A stretch of DNA of 64,000 nt from an uncultured Polaribacter sp. (GTDB lineage: Bacteria > Bacteroidota > Bacteroidia > Flavobacteriales > Flavobacteriaceae), in assembly GCA_943846595.1 (NCBI GenBank), contig OX044355.1, forward strand, positions 806,001-870,000, read 5' to 3'. The position numbers and the translations under genes were made by a program. Below, piece after piece: positions 17,168 to 26,756 of this stretch. The notes under the pieces were generated by a model. That model was not told the DNA's origin, searched no databases, and saw nothing but the letters and a program-made list of their open reading frames with translations. Positions within the stretch are counted from its first letter, which is position 1. Each line of letters starts with the position of its first letter.

Positions 17168-18883
17168 ATGAGCACATTTAAATCTATTTTTTATACAGCA
17201 GTTGCTGTTTCTATTTTATCAAGCTGTAAAACACCAATTACCGCTATACCTGTTCCCAATGGAGTAGTAAACACCTTAAATGTAACTGCTAAGAAAGGGG
17301 CTTTATCCGAAGATGAAACCCATCGTTGGAGTCATGCAGATTTAGAAAAAGACTCTATCCCAGGAATGAGTATCGCAAAAGCGTATCAGTTTTTAGATGG
17401 CAAAAAAGGGCAAGAAGTAATTGTGGGGATCGCAGATTCTGGAGTAGATGTATCTCACGAAGATTTAAAAGAAGTTGCTTGGGTAAATCCAAATGAAATT
17501 GTAAGCAATAATATTGATGATGATCAGAACGGTTACGTAGATGATATTCATGGTTGGAATTTTATTGGAAGCAAAGATGGTCGCATTGTAAATTCCGATC
17601 AATTAGAAATTACTAGAATTGTTAAAAGAGGGATGGAAAAGTATGGCGATAAAACAGCTTCCGAGATTCCAGAAGCTGAACAAGCGGCATTTGCTCAATT
17701 TTTAAAGGACAAAGCAGCATTTTCTAAAGCTGCAGATAGAAAAGCAAAGGAAAAAGAAAATTTAAACAATACCAAGCAACGATTGAATCAACTTAGAGAA
17801 AGTTTTAACGCTGTAAAAACCTTCCTAGGAAAAGAGGATTTTACTTTAGAAGACTTAAAAGTAGTGAAGCCGGGAGATCCAAAAGTTGCTGAACAAATTG
17901 CAGATGTTGTCAATATCTTAAACAGAGGAATGACCGAAGTAAATCTTTTAGAGTATCAAAAAGGGCTGTTAGACTATATGGCTGGTGTTGAAAGAACAAA
18001 GCATTTCGATTTAGATTTTGACGCACGTCAAACCATGGGCGATGATTTATACGACATCACTGACACCGATTATGGAAACAATAATGTGATTGGTTCAAAA
18101 GATTTAGAAAGCCACGGAACTCATGTTGCTGGAATCGTAGCAGCGTCAAGAAACAACGACAAAGGTGTAAATGGGGTGGCCAAAAATGTAAAAATTATGG
18201 CAGTAAGAGTGGTGCCAGATGGAGACGAGCACGACAAAGATGTGGCATTGGGAATTCGATATGCAGTAGATAATGGGGCAAAAGTAATTAATATGAGTTT
18301 TGGTAAAGGACAATCACCCAATATGGAATGGGTATTAGAAGCCATTCGTTATGCTGCCAAAAAAGATGTTTTATTAGTAAATGCTGCCGGTAATGATGGT
18401 ACAAATATTGATGTTGAAGCGACTTTCCCAACAGACGCTCCTGATTTCATCAATGAAATCTCAGACAATGTTTTAACCGTTGGCGCAATAAGCCTTAATT
18501 ACAATGAAAATTTACCCGCAAACTTTTCTAACTATGGAAAGGTAAATGTAGATGTATTTGCACCAGGTGTTGAGATCTATGCAACCATGCCAAAAGACAC
18601 TTATGCACCCAATAGTGGAACCTCTATGGCTGCACCTTCTGCTGCAGGTGTTGCAGCACTGGTTCGTTCCTACTACCCTCAGTTATCGGCAAGTCAAGTA
18701 AAACATATTTTGATGAATTCGGGCGTAAAAATTAATTTTGAAGTAATCAAGCCAGGATCACAATCAAGAGAAAATCCAACAGGAGATAAAGTATTATTTT
18801 CAGATTTATCTGTTTCAGGGCGTATTGTAAATGCATACAATGCTTTAAAAATGGCAGATCAAATTGTCAATGGGAAAAAGTAA
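17168..18883 (+). CDS. S8 (subtilisin) family peptidase, lipoprotein
   Basis: A 571-residue serine peptidase with a lipoprotein signal (ILSSC, Cys20). The catalytic triad is complete: Asp90 in IADSGVD, His316 in SHGTHVAG, Ser486 in GTSMAAP; Asn409 is the oxyanion residue. The gap between Asp and His is about 225 residues, far longer than in subtilisin, and contains a charged, probably helical insert (about 145-290). Expected at the cell envelope facing the periplasm or surface. The next gene starts 64 bp downstream, probably co-transcribed. Confidence 0.93.
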   Translation: MSTFKSIFYTAVAVSILSSCKTPITAIPVPNGVVNTLNVTAKKGALSEDETHRWSHADLEKDSIPGMSIAKAYQFLDGKKGQEVIVGIADSGVDVSHEDLKEVAWVNPNEIVSNNIDDDQNGYVDDIHGWNFIGSKDGRIVNSDQLEITRIVKRGMEKYGDKTASEIPEAEQAAFAQFLKDKAAFSKAADRKAKEKENLNNTKQRLNQLRESFNAVKTFLGKEDFTLEDLKVVKPGDPKVAEQIADVVNILNRGMTEVNLLEYQKGLLDYMAGVERTKHFDLDFDARQTMGDDLYDITDTDYGNNNVIGSKDLESHGTHVAGIVAASRNNDKGVNGVAKNVKIMAVRVVPDGDEHDKDVALGIRYAVDNGAKVINMSFGKGQSPNMEWVLEAIRYAAKKDVLLVNAAGNDGTNIDVEATFPTDAPDFINEISDNVLTVGAISLNYNENLPANFSNYGKVNVDVFAPGVEIYATMPKDTYAPNSGTSMAAPSAAGVAALVRSYYPQLSASQVKHILMNSGVKINFEVIKPGSQSRENPTGDKVLFSDLSVSGRIVNAYNALKMADQIVNGKK

Positions 18884-18947
18884 TACGAGACAGTATTCTG
18901 TTCGACAGAGTCAAATCAAAAAAAAGGAGTATTTAAATATAAAGAAA

Positions 18948-20792
18948 ATGAAAAAATTAGTATTAGTTGCTTTTATAGCTGTGTTTCTGCTTTCTTGTAA
19001 GCAAACACAAGAGGTCGTTTACAAACAATCAACCACAACAGAAACTGCTTCTTATTGGCAGCAACAGATTGATTATTCAATGGATATTGATGTCGATGTA
19101 AACAACTATCAATACAAAGGAACTCAGAAAGCAGTGTACACCAACAATTCGCCAGACGAATTGACCAAAGTTTTTTATCACTTGTATTTTAATGCCTTTC
19201 AACCGGGCTCTCAAATGGACGTACGGTCTTTAAATATTAAAGATCCAGACCGAAGAGTCGGAGACAGAATTAGCAAATTACAACCCAATGAAATTGGATA
19301 TATTAAAGTAAATTCGTTACAACAAAATGGTGTTTCTGTAGCTTTTGAAACGGTGGGTACAATTTTAGAAGTTACTTTGGATACGCCAATTAAATCAGGC
19401 GAAAGTGTCACTTTTGACATGGTTTTTGAAGCGCAAGTTCCTGTACAAATTCGTCGTTCTGGAAGAAATAATAAAGAAGGTGTTGCACTTTCAATGGCGC
19501 AATGGTATCCAAAAATGGCGGAGTATGACTTCCAAGGATGGCACACACCACCCTACATAGCACGTGAGTTTCACGGAGTTTGGGGTAATTTTGATGTCAA
19601 ACTAACCATCGATAAAGCATACGTAGTTGGTGGAACGGGCTACTTACAAAACCCTCAAGAAATTGGACATGGTTATGAGGAGGCTTCAAAACCCTTAAAT
19701 ATACCATCAACGGATAAATTGACCTGGCATTTTAAAGCACCAAAGGTGCATGATTTTGTTTGGGCAGCAGATCCAGAATACAAGCACGATGTATTAAAAA
19801 TGGACAATGGAATTGATTTACACTTCTTGTATAAGAAAAATTTAGCACCAGCGTATTTAAAAAACTGGAAGGACTTACAAAAACCAACGGCAGCTTTAAT
19901 GACATATTTTAGTAAGCACATTGGGCAGTATCCCTACAAACAATACTCTGTGATACAAGGTGGAGACGGCGGAATGGAATACGCGATGGCCACTTTAATT
20001 ACTGGGAAAAGAAAATATGGAAGCCTTTTTGGAGTAACTGCGCATGAATTGGCACATACTTGGTTTCAGTTTTTGTTGGCGTCTAACGAAAGTTTACATC
20101 CTTGGATGGATGAAGGATTTACGTCCTATATTTCAAACAAGGCTTCTGCAGAAATCTTAAAGAATTCGGAAGGTAAAAACCCAAATACAGGCCCATACAG
20201 AGGATACAATTATATTACAGAAAATGGATTAGAAGAACCTTTAACTACGCATGCAGATCGATACAATACCAATGCAGCGTATAGTGTTGGGAGTTATGGA
20301 AAAGGAAGTATGTTTTTGTCGCAATTAGAATATGTAATTGGTGCAGAGAATGTTGCGAAAGGATTGAAAAAGTACTTTACAGACTTTAGTTTTAAACACC
20401 CAACTCCAAACGATATCAAAAGATCAATGGAAAAAGTTTCTGGAATTCATTTAGACTGGTATTTAAACGAATGGATTCAGACCACGCACACAATTGACTA
20501 CGGAGTTAAAACCGTAAATGGGACTGAAGTTACACTCGAAAGAATTGGTCAAATGCCAATGCCAGTAGATGTTGACGTTACCTATATTGATGGTTCTGTA
20601 GAAAGTTTTAATATACCATTAAGAGTGATGCGGGGAAACAAACCAACTTCTGCAACGGTATTAGAAGATTGGGCTTGGGCACATCCAACTTACACCTTTA
20701 AAACGGCAAAAACAATAAAATCAGTGGTGATTGACAATAGCAAATTGATGGCAGATGTCAATGACGATAATAACATTTTTGAAGTGGAGTAA
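18948..20792 (+). CDS. M1-family zinc aminopeptidase-like lipoprotein
   Basis: A 614-residue protein with lipobox LLSC near residue 16 and an M1 (gluzincin) domain. Zinc motif HELAH is at 366-370 with the third ligand Glu389 in WMDEGFT (spacing X18). The exopeptidase motif reads GGMEYAM rather than GAMEN, and a YSVGSYGKG segment holds the likely catalytic tyrosine. Such proteins trim peptides at the envelope. The frame is open to a TTG at 18864 inside the S8 gene, but ATG 18948 directly precedes the signal peptide and is preferred. Confidence 0.92.
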   Translation: MKKLVLVAFIAVFLLSCKQTQEVVYKQSTTTETASYWQQQIDYSMDIDVDVNNYQYKGTQKAVYTNNSPDELTKVFYHLYFNAFQPGSQMDVRSLNIKDPDRRVGDRISKLQPNEIGYIKVNSLQQNGVSVAFETVGTILEVTLDTPIKSGESVTFDMVFEAQVPVQIRRSGRNNKEGVALSMAQWYPKMAEYDFQGWHTPPYIAREFHGVWGNFDVKLTIDKAYVVGGTGYLQNPQEIGHGYEEASKPLNIPSTDKLTWHFKAPKVHDFVWAADPEYKHDVLKMDNGIDLHFLYKKNLAPAYLKNWKDLQKPTAALMTYFSKHIGQYPYKQYSVIQGGDGGMEYAMATLITGKRKYGSLFGVTAHELAHTWFQFLLASNESLHPWMDEGFTSYISNKASAEILKNSEGKNPNTGPYRGYNYITENGLEEPLTTHADRYNTNAAYSVGSYGKGSMFLSQLEYVIGAENVAKGLKKYFTDFSFKHPTPNDIKRSMEKVSGIHLDWYLNEWIQTTHTIDYGVKTVNGTEVTLERIGQMPMPVDVDVTYIDGSVESFNIPLRVMRGNKPTSATVLEDWAWAHPTYTFKTAKTIKSVVIDNSKLMADVNDDNNIFEVE

Positions 20793-20843
20793 TATTTTAT
20801 GATTGCTGAAAAAAAGCTTTTATTTTATAGGAGAAAATTAATG

Positions 20844-20872
20844 AAAAGCGAGGTGAAAACTTCGCTTTTTTT
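20844..20872. terminator. Terminator shared by M1 and LysE genes
   Basis: Stem AAAAGCGA (20844-20851) with TCGCTTTT (20862-20869), followed by T residues. It stands between converging genes and touches the LysE-family stop codon at 20871. Confidence 0.7.
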
Positions 20873-21545
20873 ATTCTCCAATTTGCATAAGTCCATCCAT
20901 TTTTTCATTCGGAATGAAACCTTGTAGCATTAAAAAGACACCACAAATAATTAAGATAATTCCCATGATTTTTTTTGTACGTAAAATTACCGAGGGCGTC
21001 ATTTTACTCTTCAATTGTTTGGCTAAAAAAATCTTTCCTAAATCTGTTAGAAAGTACGCCGTTAAAATTGTTCCAAAGTACCAGAAAATTGCGGTTTGAT
21101 CCATTTTTAAAGTAGGTCCAATAACCAAAAAAATGCCTAACCAAAATGCTAAAACACCGATATTTATAAAGTTTAAAAAGAAGCCTTTAAAAAAGCTCTT
21201 TAGGTAATTGTTTTTAAGCGGAATCGTGACAGAATTATTCGTTTCTAGCGCTTCTTTCTTACTTTCTTTTTCTAAATACGTAATGAGTCCATAAATAACC
21301 AAAACCAAACCTCCAATGAAGAAGAGTCTGGGGTCATCTTTTATTTTTTCTAATAAAGAACGGCTACCGTAATAGGCAATTAATATAAAAGAGACATCTC
21401 CTAAGAGGACTCCTAAATCAAATACAATGGCAGCTCTTGCACCTTTTAAAATACTGGTTTGGATGAGCACAAAAAAAACGGGTCCAATCATGAAGGCCAT
21501 GAAAAATCCAATTAGAAAAGCGTTTTTAAAGTCGTAAATATCCAT
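20871..21545 (-). CDS. LysE-family exporter
   Basis: A 224-residue inner-membrane protein with about six transmembrane segments. The N terminus contains FMIGPVFFVLIQTSI, the LysE/RhtB signature with the conserved glycine-proline. Family members export amino acids; the specific substrate is unknown. It is alone on its strand. TATTTTTA, one mismatch from TAnnTTTG, lies just before the start codon on the minus strand. Confidence 0.9.
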   Translation of the reverse strand: MDIYDFKNAFLIGFFMAFMIGPVFFVLIQTSILKGARAAIVFDLGVLLGDVSFILIAYYGSRSLLEKIKDDPRLFFIGGLVLVIYGLITYLEKESKKEALETNNSVTIPLKNNYLKSFFKGFFLNFINIGVLAFWLGIFLVIGPTLKMDQTAIFWYFGTILTAYFLTDLGKIFLAKQLKSKMTPSVILRTKKIMGIILIICGVFLMLQGFIPNEKMDGLMQIGE

Positions 21546-21640
21546 TGGTTAAAAATAGGAATAATATTTTAGTTTCTAGGGGGCTGTTTTCACACCACAT
21601 AATACACAACGTATTTCAATAAATAAACAATGATATTGGG

Positions 21641-22687
21641 TTATACATCATCAAAATCAATTGTAATTTTTGGTGTTGTTGGGTAGGCTTGACAAGCTAA
21701 AATAAATCCATCAGCAATTTCACTCTCCGTTAAAATAGCATTTTTAACCATAACTGCTTTTCCTTCGGTAACTTTACATAAACAAGAACTACAAACACCT
21801 CCTTGACATGAGTAAGGAGCATCTAAGTCGTTTCGCAAACTTGCTGCCAGAATATCATCTGTTTGTTGCATTGTAAAGGTCGATTTCTCATCGTCTAAGA
21901 GAACCGTAACTTCGGTTTCTCCCTCTTTTACTTGTTCAACACTTTCTTTGTCAACGGTAACAGTAAAAAGTTCGAAGTGGATGTTTTCTTTCGAAACATT
22001 ATTCTTGGTAAGTGTTTTGGATACTTCTTTAATCATTGCTTCTGGTCCGCATAAATAGGCCGCATCAAAAGTTGTTTCCTTATACCTACTTTTCACAAAA
22101 AAGTCTGTTACATTTTCATTAATTCTACCTCGCAAAGCATTCTTTACGTCTTCTCTAGAGAAAATATAGTGGAGGTTTAATCTTTCAGAATGAATTTCCT
22201 TTAAACTATTTAACGCTTCAAAGAACAAGGTGTCTGCGATCGATTTATTTCCATAAATCAACGTGAAAGTAGCTGTTGGTTCAGTTTCTAGAACTGTTTT
22301 TAACATTGATAATACGGGTGTAATTCCAGAACCTGCGGCAAACCCGATGTAATTTTTATTTGCTTCTGGCTGTAATGAAAAACGCCCTTCAGGTGCAGAA
22401 ATTTCAAGTGCATCACCCGCTTTTAGAAGGGTAGTTGCATAGGTCGAAAATACGCCCTTTTCAACCGCTTTAATTGCTACTCGAACTTCGCCACTTTCTG
22501 GAGTAGAGCAAATGGAATAAGCGCGACGAATGATGTTATTGTCAATTTCTTTTTGAAGTGTAATGTATTGTCCCGCAGAAAAATGAAACTCAGAGGTCAA
22601 GTTTTCAGGAATGTTAAAAACTACAGAAACCGCATCAGCGGTTTCTTGTGTTACTTCTTTTATGTTTAGATTGTAAAATGTTGCCAT
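21641..22687 (-). CDS. Ferredoxin reductase with C-terminal 2Fe-2S domain (PaaE-like)
   Basis: A 348-residue electron-transfer flavoprotein. FAD-binding RRAYSICS is near residue 55, the NAD(P)-binding start FAAGSGITPV near 115, and a plant-type 2Fe-2S domain occupies the last 100 residues with CQGGVCSSC and the fourth cysteine in LACQ. The closest named relative is the phenylacetyl-CoA epoxidase reductase PaaE, but no other paa gene is present, so the partner is unknown. It lies 14 bp downstream of asd on the same strand. Confidence 0.88.
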   Translation of the reverse strand: MATFYNLNIKEVTQETADAVSVVFNIPENLTSEFHFSAGQYITLQKEIDNNIIRRAYSICSTPESGEVRVAIKAVEKGVFSTYATTLLKAGDALEISAPEGRFSLQPEANKNYIGFAAGSGITPVLSMLKTVLETEPTATFTLIYGNKSIADTLFFEALNSLKEIHSERLNLHYIFSREDVKNALRGRINENVTDFFVKSRYKETTFDAAYLCGPEAMIKEVSKTLTKNNVSKENIHFELFTVTVDKESVEQVKEGETEVTVLLDDEKSTFTMQQTDDILAASLRNDLDAPYSCQGGVCSSCLCKVTEGKAVMVKNAILTESEIADGFILACQAYPTTPKITIDFDDV

Positions 22688-22701
22688 TAAAATAGGATAG
22701 A

Positions 22702-23691
22702 TTAAACCAGATTGTTTGCAATTAAATATTCGGCAATTTGAACTGTATTGGTCGCAGCACCTTTTCTAAGATTATCTGCAACGATCCACAAATTTAAGCT
22801 ATTTTCTTGAGATTCATCTCTTCGAATTCGTCCAACAAATACTTCGTCTTTATCATGTGCGTTTATGGCCATCGGATATACATTGTTTGCCAAATCGTCT
22901 TGTACAATAACACCCGGAGTATTCGATAATATTTGACGTACTTCAGTAAGATCAAAGTCATTTTTAAATTGCACATTAACAGCTTCAGAATGTCCTCCAG
23001 AAGTTGGTATTCTTACGGCAGTTGCGGTTACTGAAAAGGAATCATCGCGTAAAATTTTCTTCGGTTCTTTGACCAATTTCATTTCCTCTTTCGTGTATCC
23101 ATTTTCTAAAAAAACATCACAATGTGGCAATGCATTTCTTCCAATTTTATGCGGGTATGCCATTGCACCTTCAATTCCCGCTTCTTCATTATCCAATTGT
23201 TGTACTGCTTTTATGCCAGATCCAGATACTGATTGATAGGTAGAAATGACTACCCGTTTCATCCTGTATTTTTTGTGCAAAGGTCCTAAAGCCATTACCA
23301 ATTGAATGGTAGAGCAATTTGGGTTTGCAATAATCTTATCCTCTGCGGTTAATACATCACCATTAATTTCTGGGACGACTAATTTTTTAGTGGGATCCAT
23401 TCTCCAAGCAGATGAATTGTCAATTACGGTGGTGCCCACTGCGGCAAATTTTGGAGCCCATTCTAATGAAGTATCTCCGCCTGCAGAGAACAAAGCCACA
23501 TCAGGACTCATTTTTAGTGCATCGGCTAAAGTTACTACGGTATAATCGGTTCCTTTATAGGATAATTTCTTACCGGCAGAACGTGCAGAGGCCACAGGAA
23601 TTAATTCCGTTATGGGTAGATTACGTTCTTCTAAGACTTTCAACATTACGGTGCCAACCATACCAGTTGCGCCTACAATAGCTACTTTCAT
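22702..23691 (-). CDS. asd: Aspartate-semialdehyde dehydrogenase
   Basis: Reduces aspartyl phosphate to aspartate semialdehyde for lysine, threonine, methionine and diaminopimelate synthesis. The 329-residue protein begins with the NADP-binding VGATGMVGTVML, has the catalytic cysteine in NPNCSTIQ (about residue 125) and the histidine in SGGHSEA. Length is typical. Upstream, CATCTTTG on the minus strand (23751-23758) is one mismatch from the -7 consensus. Confidence 0.96.
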   Translation of the reverse strand: MKVAIVGATGMVGTVMLKVLEERNLPITELIPVASARSAGKKLSYKGTDYTVVTLADALKMSPDVALFSAGGDTSLEWAPKFAAVGTTVIDNSSAWRMDPTKKLVVPEINGDVLTAEDKIIANPNCSTIQLVMALGPLHKKYRMKRVVISTYQSVSGSGIKAVQQLDNEEAGIEGAMAYPHKIGRNALPHCDVFLENGYTKEEMKLVKEPKKILRDDSFSVTATAVRIPTSGGHSEAVNVQFKNDFDLTEVRQILSNTPGVIVQDDLANNVYPMAINAHDKDEVFVGRIRRDESQENSLNLWIVADNLRKGAATNTVQIAEYLIANNLV

Positions 23692-23918
23692 GAGTAATTG
23701 TTTTAGATTCCTGCTTTTACAGAAAAGATAATTTGTTTGTTTTGATGTTGCAAAGATGCTAAAAAAAAGAACGATTTAAATTGCTTAAAGTGTTATAAAT
23801 CAACTAAAGTTTAAAATTAATCTACATAGAATACTGCTGTTTAAAATTAAACTTGAAAATTCAAAAAAGATACGAGCCTTAGCGATTTCATTCTTAGGGG
23901 AGTTAATAGTTTGTTTGA

Positions 23919-23951
23919 TTTGTGGAATTCGGGCTAAAAACATTAATTTTG
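23919..23951 (+). promoter_or_regulatory. trhO promoter
   Basis: TTTG at 23919-23922, a 21-nt spacer and TAATTTTG at 23944-23951. Both elements match the Bacteroidota consensus. The rest of the 295-bp gap (23692-23986) is AT-rich, with two GTTTAAAATTAA copies and no gene that I can see. Confidence 0.65.
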
Positions 23952-23986
23952 TAGTATTAAATAATCAATAACTAAAAAAGTATAGC

Positions 23987-25018
23987 ATGCAACTGTACAA
24001 TAAGTTAAGCGCCCAAGATCGTGCTGCTCTAATAGATGAGGCAGGGAAAGACCGCCTTACCATTTCATTCTATCAATACCATAAGATAGAAAACCCACAA
24101 TTGCTTCGAGATAAATTATTTTTAGAATGGAACGCCTTGGATGTTTTGGGTAGAATTTATGTTTCTAATGAAGGCATCAATGCGCAATTATCAGTTCCTT
24201 CAGAAAATTTATTTGCACTCAAAGATCAATTAGATACCATTTCATTTCTAAAAGACATTCGTTTGAATGTTGCCATAGAGCAACATAATAAATCGTTTTT
24301 AAAGTTGAAAGTTAAAGTGCGGGACAAAATTGTTGCAGACGGTTTGGAAGATACTACCTTTGATGTTACAGATATTGGCATTCACTTAAATGCAGTAGAA
24401 TTTAATGAGATGTTGGCAAACCCTGATACGGTTTGTGTGGATATGCGAAATCATTACGAAAGTGAAATAGGCTATTTTGATGGGGCAATAACCCCGGATG
24501 TAGATACGTTTCGAGATTCATTAGATATTATTGAAGAAGACTTAAAAGACCATAAAGAAGATAAAAACCTGTTGATGTATTGTACGGGTGGAATTCGCTG
24601 TGAAAAAGCATCTGCCTATTACAAACACAAGGGGTTTAAGAACGTTTTTCAGTTGGAAGGCGGGATCATAGATTATACCCGTCAAGTGCAAGCAGAGGGT
24701 ATTGAAAATAAGTTTATTGGTAAGAATTTTGTATTCGATCACCGAAGAGCAGAAAAAATTACAGCGCATGTTGTTTCTAATTGTCATCAATGTGGGGCTG
24801 CCTGTAATACGCATACCAACTGTGCAAACGAAGGTTGTCATTTATTATTTATTCAATGTGATGCCTGTTCAGAGAAAATGGAAAACACTTGTTCGATTGA
24901 TTGTCAAGAAACAATTCAACTGCCTGCTGAGGTTCAAAAGGAATTGAGAAAAGGCAAAGGGAATAGCAATCAAATTTTTAAAAAAGGACGAAGCGGAGCT
25001 TTAAAGTATAAGAAATAA
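23987..25018 (+). CDS. trhO: tRNA uridine(34) hydroxylase TrhO (rhodanese family)
   Basis: A 343-residue YceA/TrhO protein: N-terminal acylphosphatase-like region, a rhodanese domain with active-site cysteine in MYCTGGIRCEKAS (about residue 200), and a cysteine-rich C terminus (CHQCG, CANEGC, CDACS) that probably binds zinc. TrhO hydroxylates U34 of certain tRNAs with oxygen. Its promoter is well formed and a terminator follows. Confidence 0.93.
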   Translation: MQLYNKLSAQDRAALIDEAGKDRLTISFYQYHKIENPQLLRDKLFLEWNALDVLGRIYVSNEGINAQLSVPSENLFALKDQLDTISFLKDIRLNVAIEQHNKSFLKLKVKVRDKIVADGLEDTTFDVTDIGIHLNAVEFNEMLANPDTVCVDMRNHYESEIGYFDGAITPDVDTFRDSLDIIEEDLKDHKEDKNLLMYCTGGIRCEKASAYYKHKGFKNVFQLEGGIIDYTRQVQAEGIENKFIGKNFVFDHRRAEKITAHVVSNCHQCGAACNTHTNCANEGCHLLFIQCDACSEKMENTCSIDCQETIQLPAEVQKELRKGKGNSNQIFKKGRSGALKYKK

Positions 25019-25040
25019 GAATTTCGTATTCTTATAAAAT

Positions 25041-25077
25041 AAAAAAACCCACAAGGTAAGTTGCGGGTTTTTTTTTG
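25041..25077. terminator. Bidirectional terminator between trhO and rng
   Basis: Stem AAACCCACAA with TTGCGGGTTT (one A-C mismatch) followed by a T tract on the plus strand; the minus strand also ends in T residues. A small hairpin (AAGAAT/ATTCTT) precedes it at about 25018-25034. Confidence 0.8.
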
Positions 25078-25112
25078 ATAAAAAATTATTGCCTTTACTT
25101 AAAAAATAGCTT

Positions 25113-26645
25113 TTAGCTTTTTGTAGCTTTAAATCTAAAATGTAAGTAGGTGTAAGCGTCTCTAGGTATAATTGTAATCCACTTTTTATGTTTTAAGTAC
25201 CATTTAAAACGAATTGATGATACTCCTTTTGTTAAATAAGCGGCAATAAAAGGGTGCACATGTAGGCTCGTCTTTTTATTTTTCTTATTCAAAACAAACT
25301 TTTCTAAGTCTGCTTCTATCTTATCTAACAGCACAATTGGTGCTTCTACTTCTCCATTTTTATTCGGGTTTGTTTCGGTAGTTTTTATACTCAACTCGGG
25401 TCTTACCCTTTGTCTTGTAATTTGTATCAAACCAAATTTACTTGGAGGTAGAATCTTATGCTTTGTTCTATCAAAAGACATTTCTTCTTTTAAATGCTGA
25501 TAGAGTTTATTTCTATTTTCTGCCGAGTGCAAATCAATAAAATCAACCACTATAATCCCTCCCATATCACGCAGTTGTAACTGTCGTGCTACTTCAGATG
25601 CAGCAATTAAATTTACTTCTAATGCAGTGTCTTCTTGAGAGCCTGCTTTGTTAGAACGATTACCACTATTCACGTCTATAACGTGTAAAGCTTCTGTGTG
25701 TTCAATAACTAAATAAGCGCCTCTACTCATAGAAACTGTTTTACCAAATGACGTTTTTATTTGTCTTTCTATTCCGTATTTCTCGAAAATTGGCACTTCA
25801 GAAGTGTGTAGCTTTACAATATTTTCCTTTTCAGGATAAATTTCTTGTAAATACTCTTTTATTTCTTCTTGAAGCGATACATCATTGGTTACAATATTTG
25901 TAAAAGATTCATTCATCACATCTCTTAGAATCGAGGATGCTCTGTTTAATTCACTCAATATTTTTGTTGGAGTGTTTGTGTTTGCAATTCGCTTACACGT
26001 CGCTTTCCAACGCCCTAATGAGTTCTGCAAATCTTTATCTAGTTCTGCTACTTTTTTGCCTTCGGCAACAGTTCTTAAGATAACACCAAACCCTTTTGGC
26101 CTAATGCTTTTTGCTAATCTTTTTAAGCGTTCTTTTTCTTTTGGGTCATCTATTTTTTGAGAAACCGAAACTCTGTTAGAAAAAGGAACTAAAACTAAAA
26201 ATCTACCGGCTATAGAGAGCTCTGAGCTTAATCTTGGGCCTTTTGTAGAAATTGGTTCTTTTACAATTTGTACCAACAGATTTTGACCTGTCTTTAGTAC
26301 TTCGTTAATACTACCGTCTTTGTGAATGTCTCCCTGAAATTGGAAGTTCTTTAAAGTGAATTCTTTATACTTACCTGTGCTTACTTTCTTAAGGAATGTC
26401 GTTAATGAATTTACTTGCGCGCCTAAATCATGATAATGTAGAAATCCGTCTTTAGGATAACCAACATTTACAAATGCTGCGTTTAAGCCTGTTAACACCT
26501 TTCCTATTTTGGCTAAAAAAATATCGCCAACAGAGAATTTGTTACCAGTTGTTTCATTATTTAATTCAATAAGTTTCCCATCTTTTAATAAGGCAAAATC
26601 AATATCAGATGAATTTGTACGAATTATTAATTCTGTTCTTTTCAT
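25113..26645 (-). CDS. rng: Ribonuclease E/G family protein
   Basis: A 510-residue endoribonuclease: an S1 RNA-binding domain in about residues 35-125, the RNase-H-like and DNase-I-like core with the two catalytic aspartates in HVIDVNSG and IVVDFIDL, and a C-terminal small domain. The zinc-link CPxCxG that joins subunits in E. coli RNase E/G is absent; that stretch reads TTETNPNKNGEVEAP. The frame runs upstream to 26672, but those residues fall in a leader hairpin, so ATG 26645 (MKRTELIIRTNS) is chosen. Confidence 0.93.
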   Translation of the reverse strand: MKRTELIIRTNSSDIDFALLKDGKLIELNNETTGNKFSVGDIFLAKIGKVLTGLNAAFVNVGYPKDGFLHYHDLGAQVNSLTTFLKKVSTGKYKEFTLKNFQFQGDIHKDGSINEVLKTGQNLLVQIVKEPISTKGPRLSSELSIAGRFLVLVPFSNRVSVSQKIDDPKEKERLKRLAKSIRPKGFGVILRTVAEGKKVAELDKDLQNSLGRWKATCKRIANTNTPTKILSELNRASSILRDVMNESFTNIVTNDVSLQEEIKEYLQEIYPEKENIVKLHTSEVPIFEKYGIERQIKTSFGKTVSMSRGAYLVIEHTEALHVIDVNSGNRSNKAGSQEDTALEVNLIAASEVARQLQLRDMGGIIVVDFIDLHSAENRNKLYQHLKEEMSFDRTKHKILPPSKFGLIQITRQRVRPELSIKTTETNPNKNGEVEAPIVLLDKIEADLEKFVLNKKNKKTSLHVHPFIAAYLTKGVSSIRFKWYLKHKKWITIIPRDAYTYLHFRFKATKS

Positions 26646-26664
26646 GCTGAATTTGGTTTTAAGA

Positions 26665-26756
26665 CTACACAATTATTGTGTAGATGGATTAATATTGTCA
26701 GGTATTTAATAATACCGTGCGAAGATTTACTGCATTTTGCAGTTAAAAAAATCTTC
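26665..26756 (-). promoter_or_regulatory. Three consecutive hairpins in the rng leader
   Basis: In the gap before rng are CTACACAA-TTA-TTGTGTAG (26665-26683), GGTATT-TAAT-AATACC (26701-26716), and a bipartite stem (26721-26756) made of GAAGATTT/AAATCTTC outside and ACTGCA/TGCAGT inside. No T tract follows, so they look like leader structure rather than terminators. E. coli RNase E controls its own mRNA through its 5' leader; a similar role here is inference. Confidence 0.6.

Noticed and set aside
21641..22687. A phenylacetate degradation locus, suggested by the PaaE-like protein
   Set aside because: No paaA-D, paaK or other pathway gene is present; the gene stands with asd, so only a general electron-transfer role is supported.
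23692..23986. Riboswitch upstream of asd (a lysine-type element is common before asd in other phyla)
   Set aside because: The gap shows only AT-rich sequence and a -7-like box; no conserved stems or aptamer core could be recognised.
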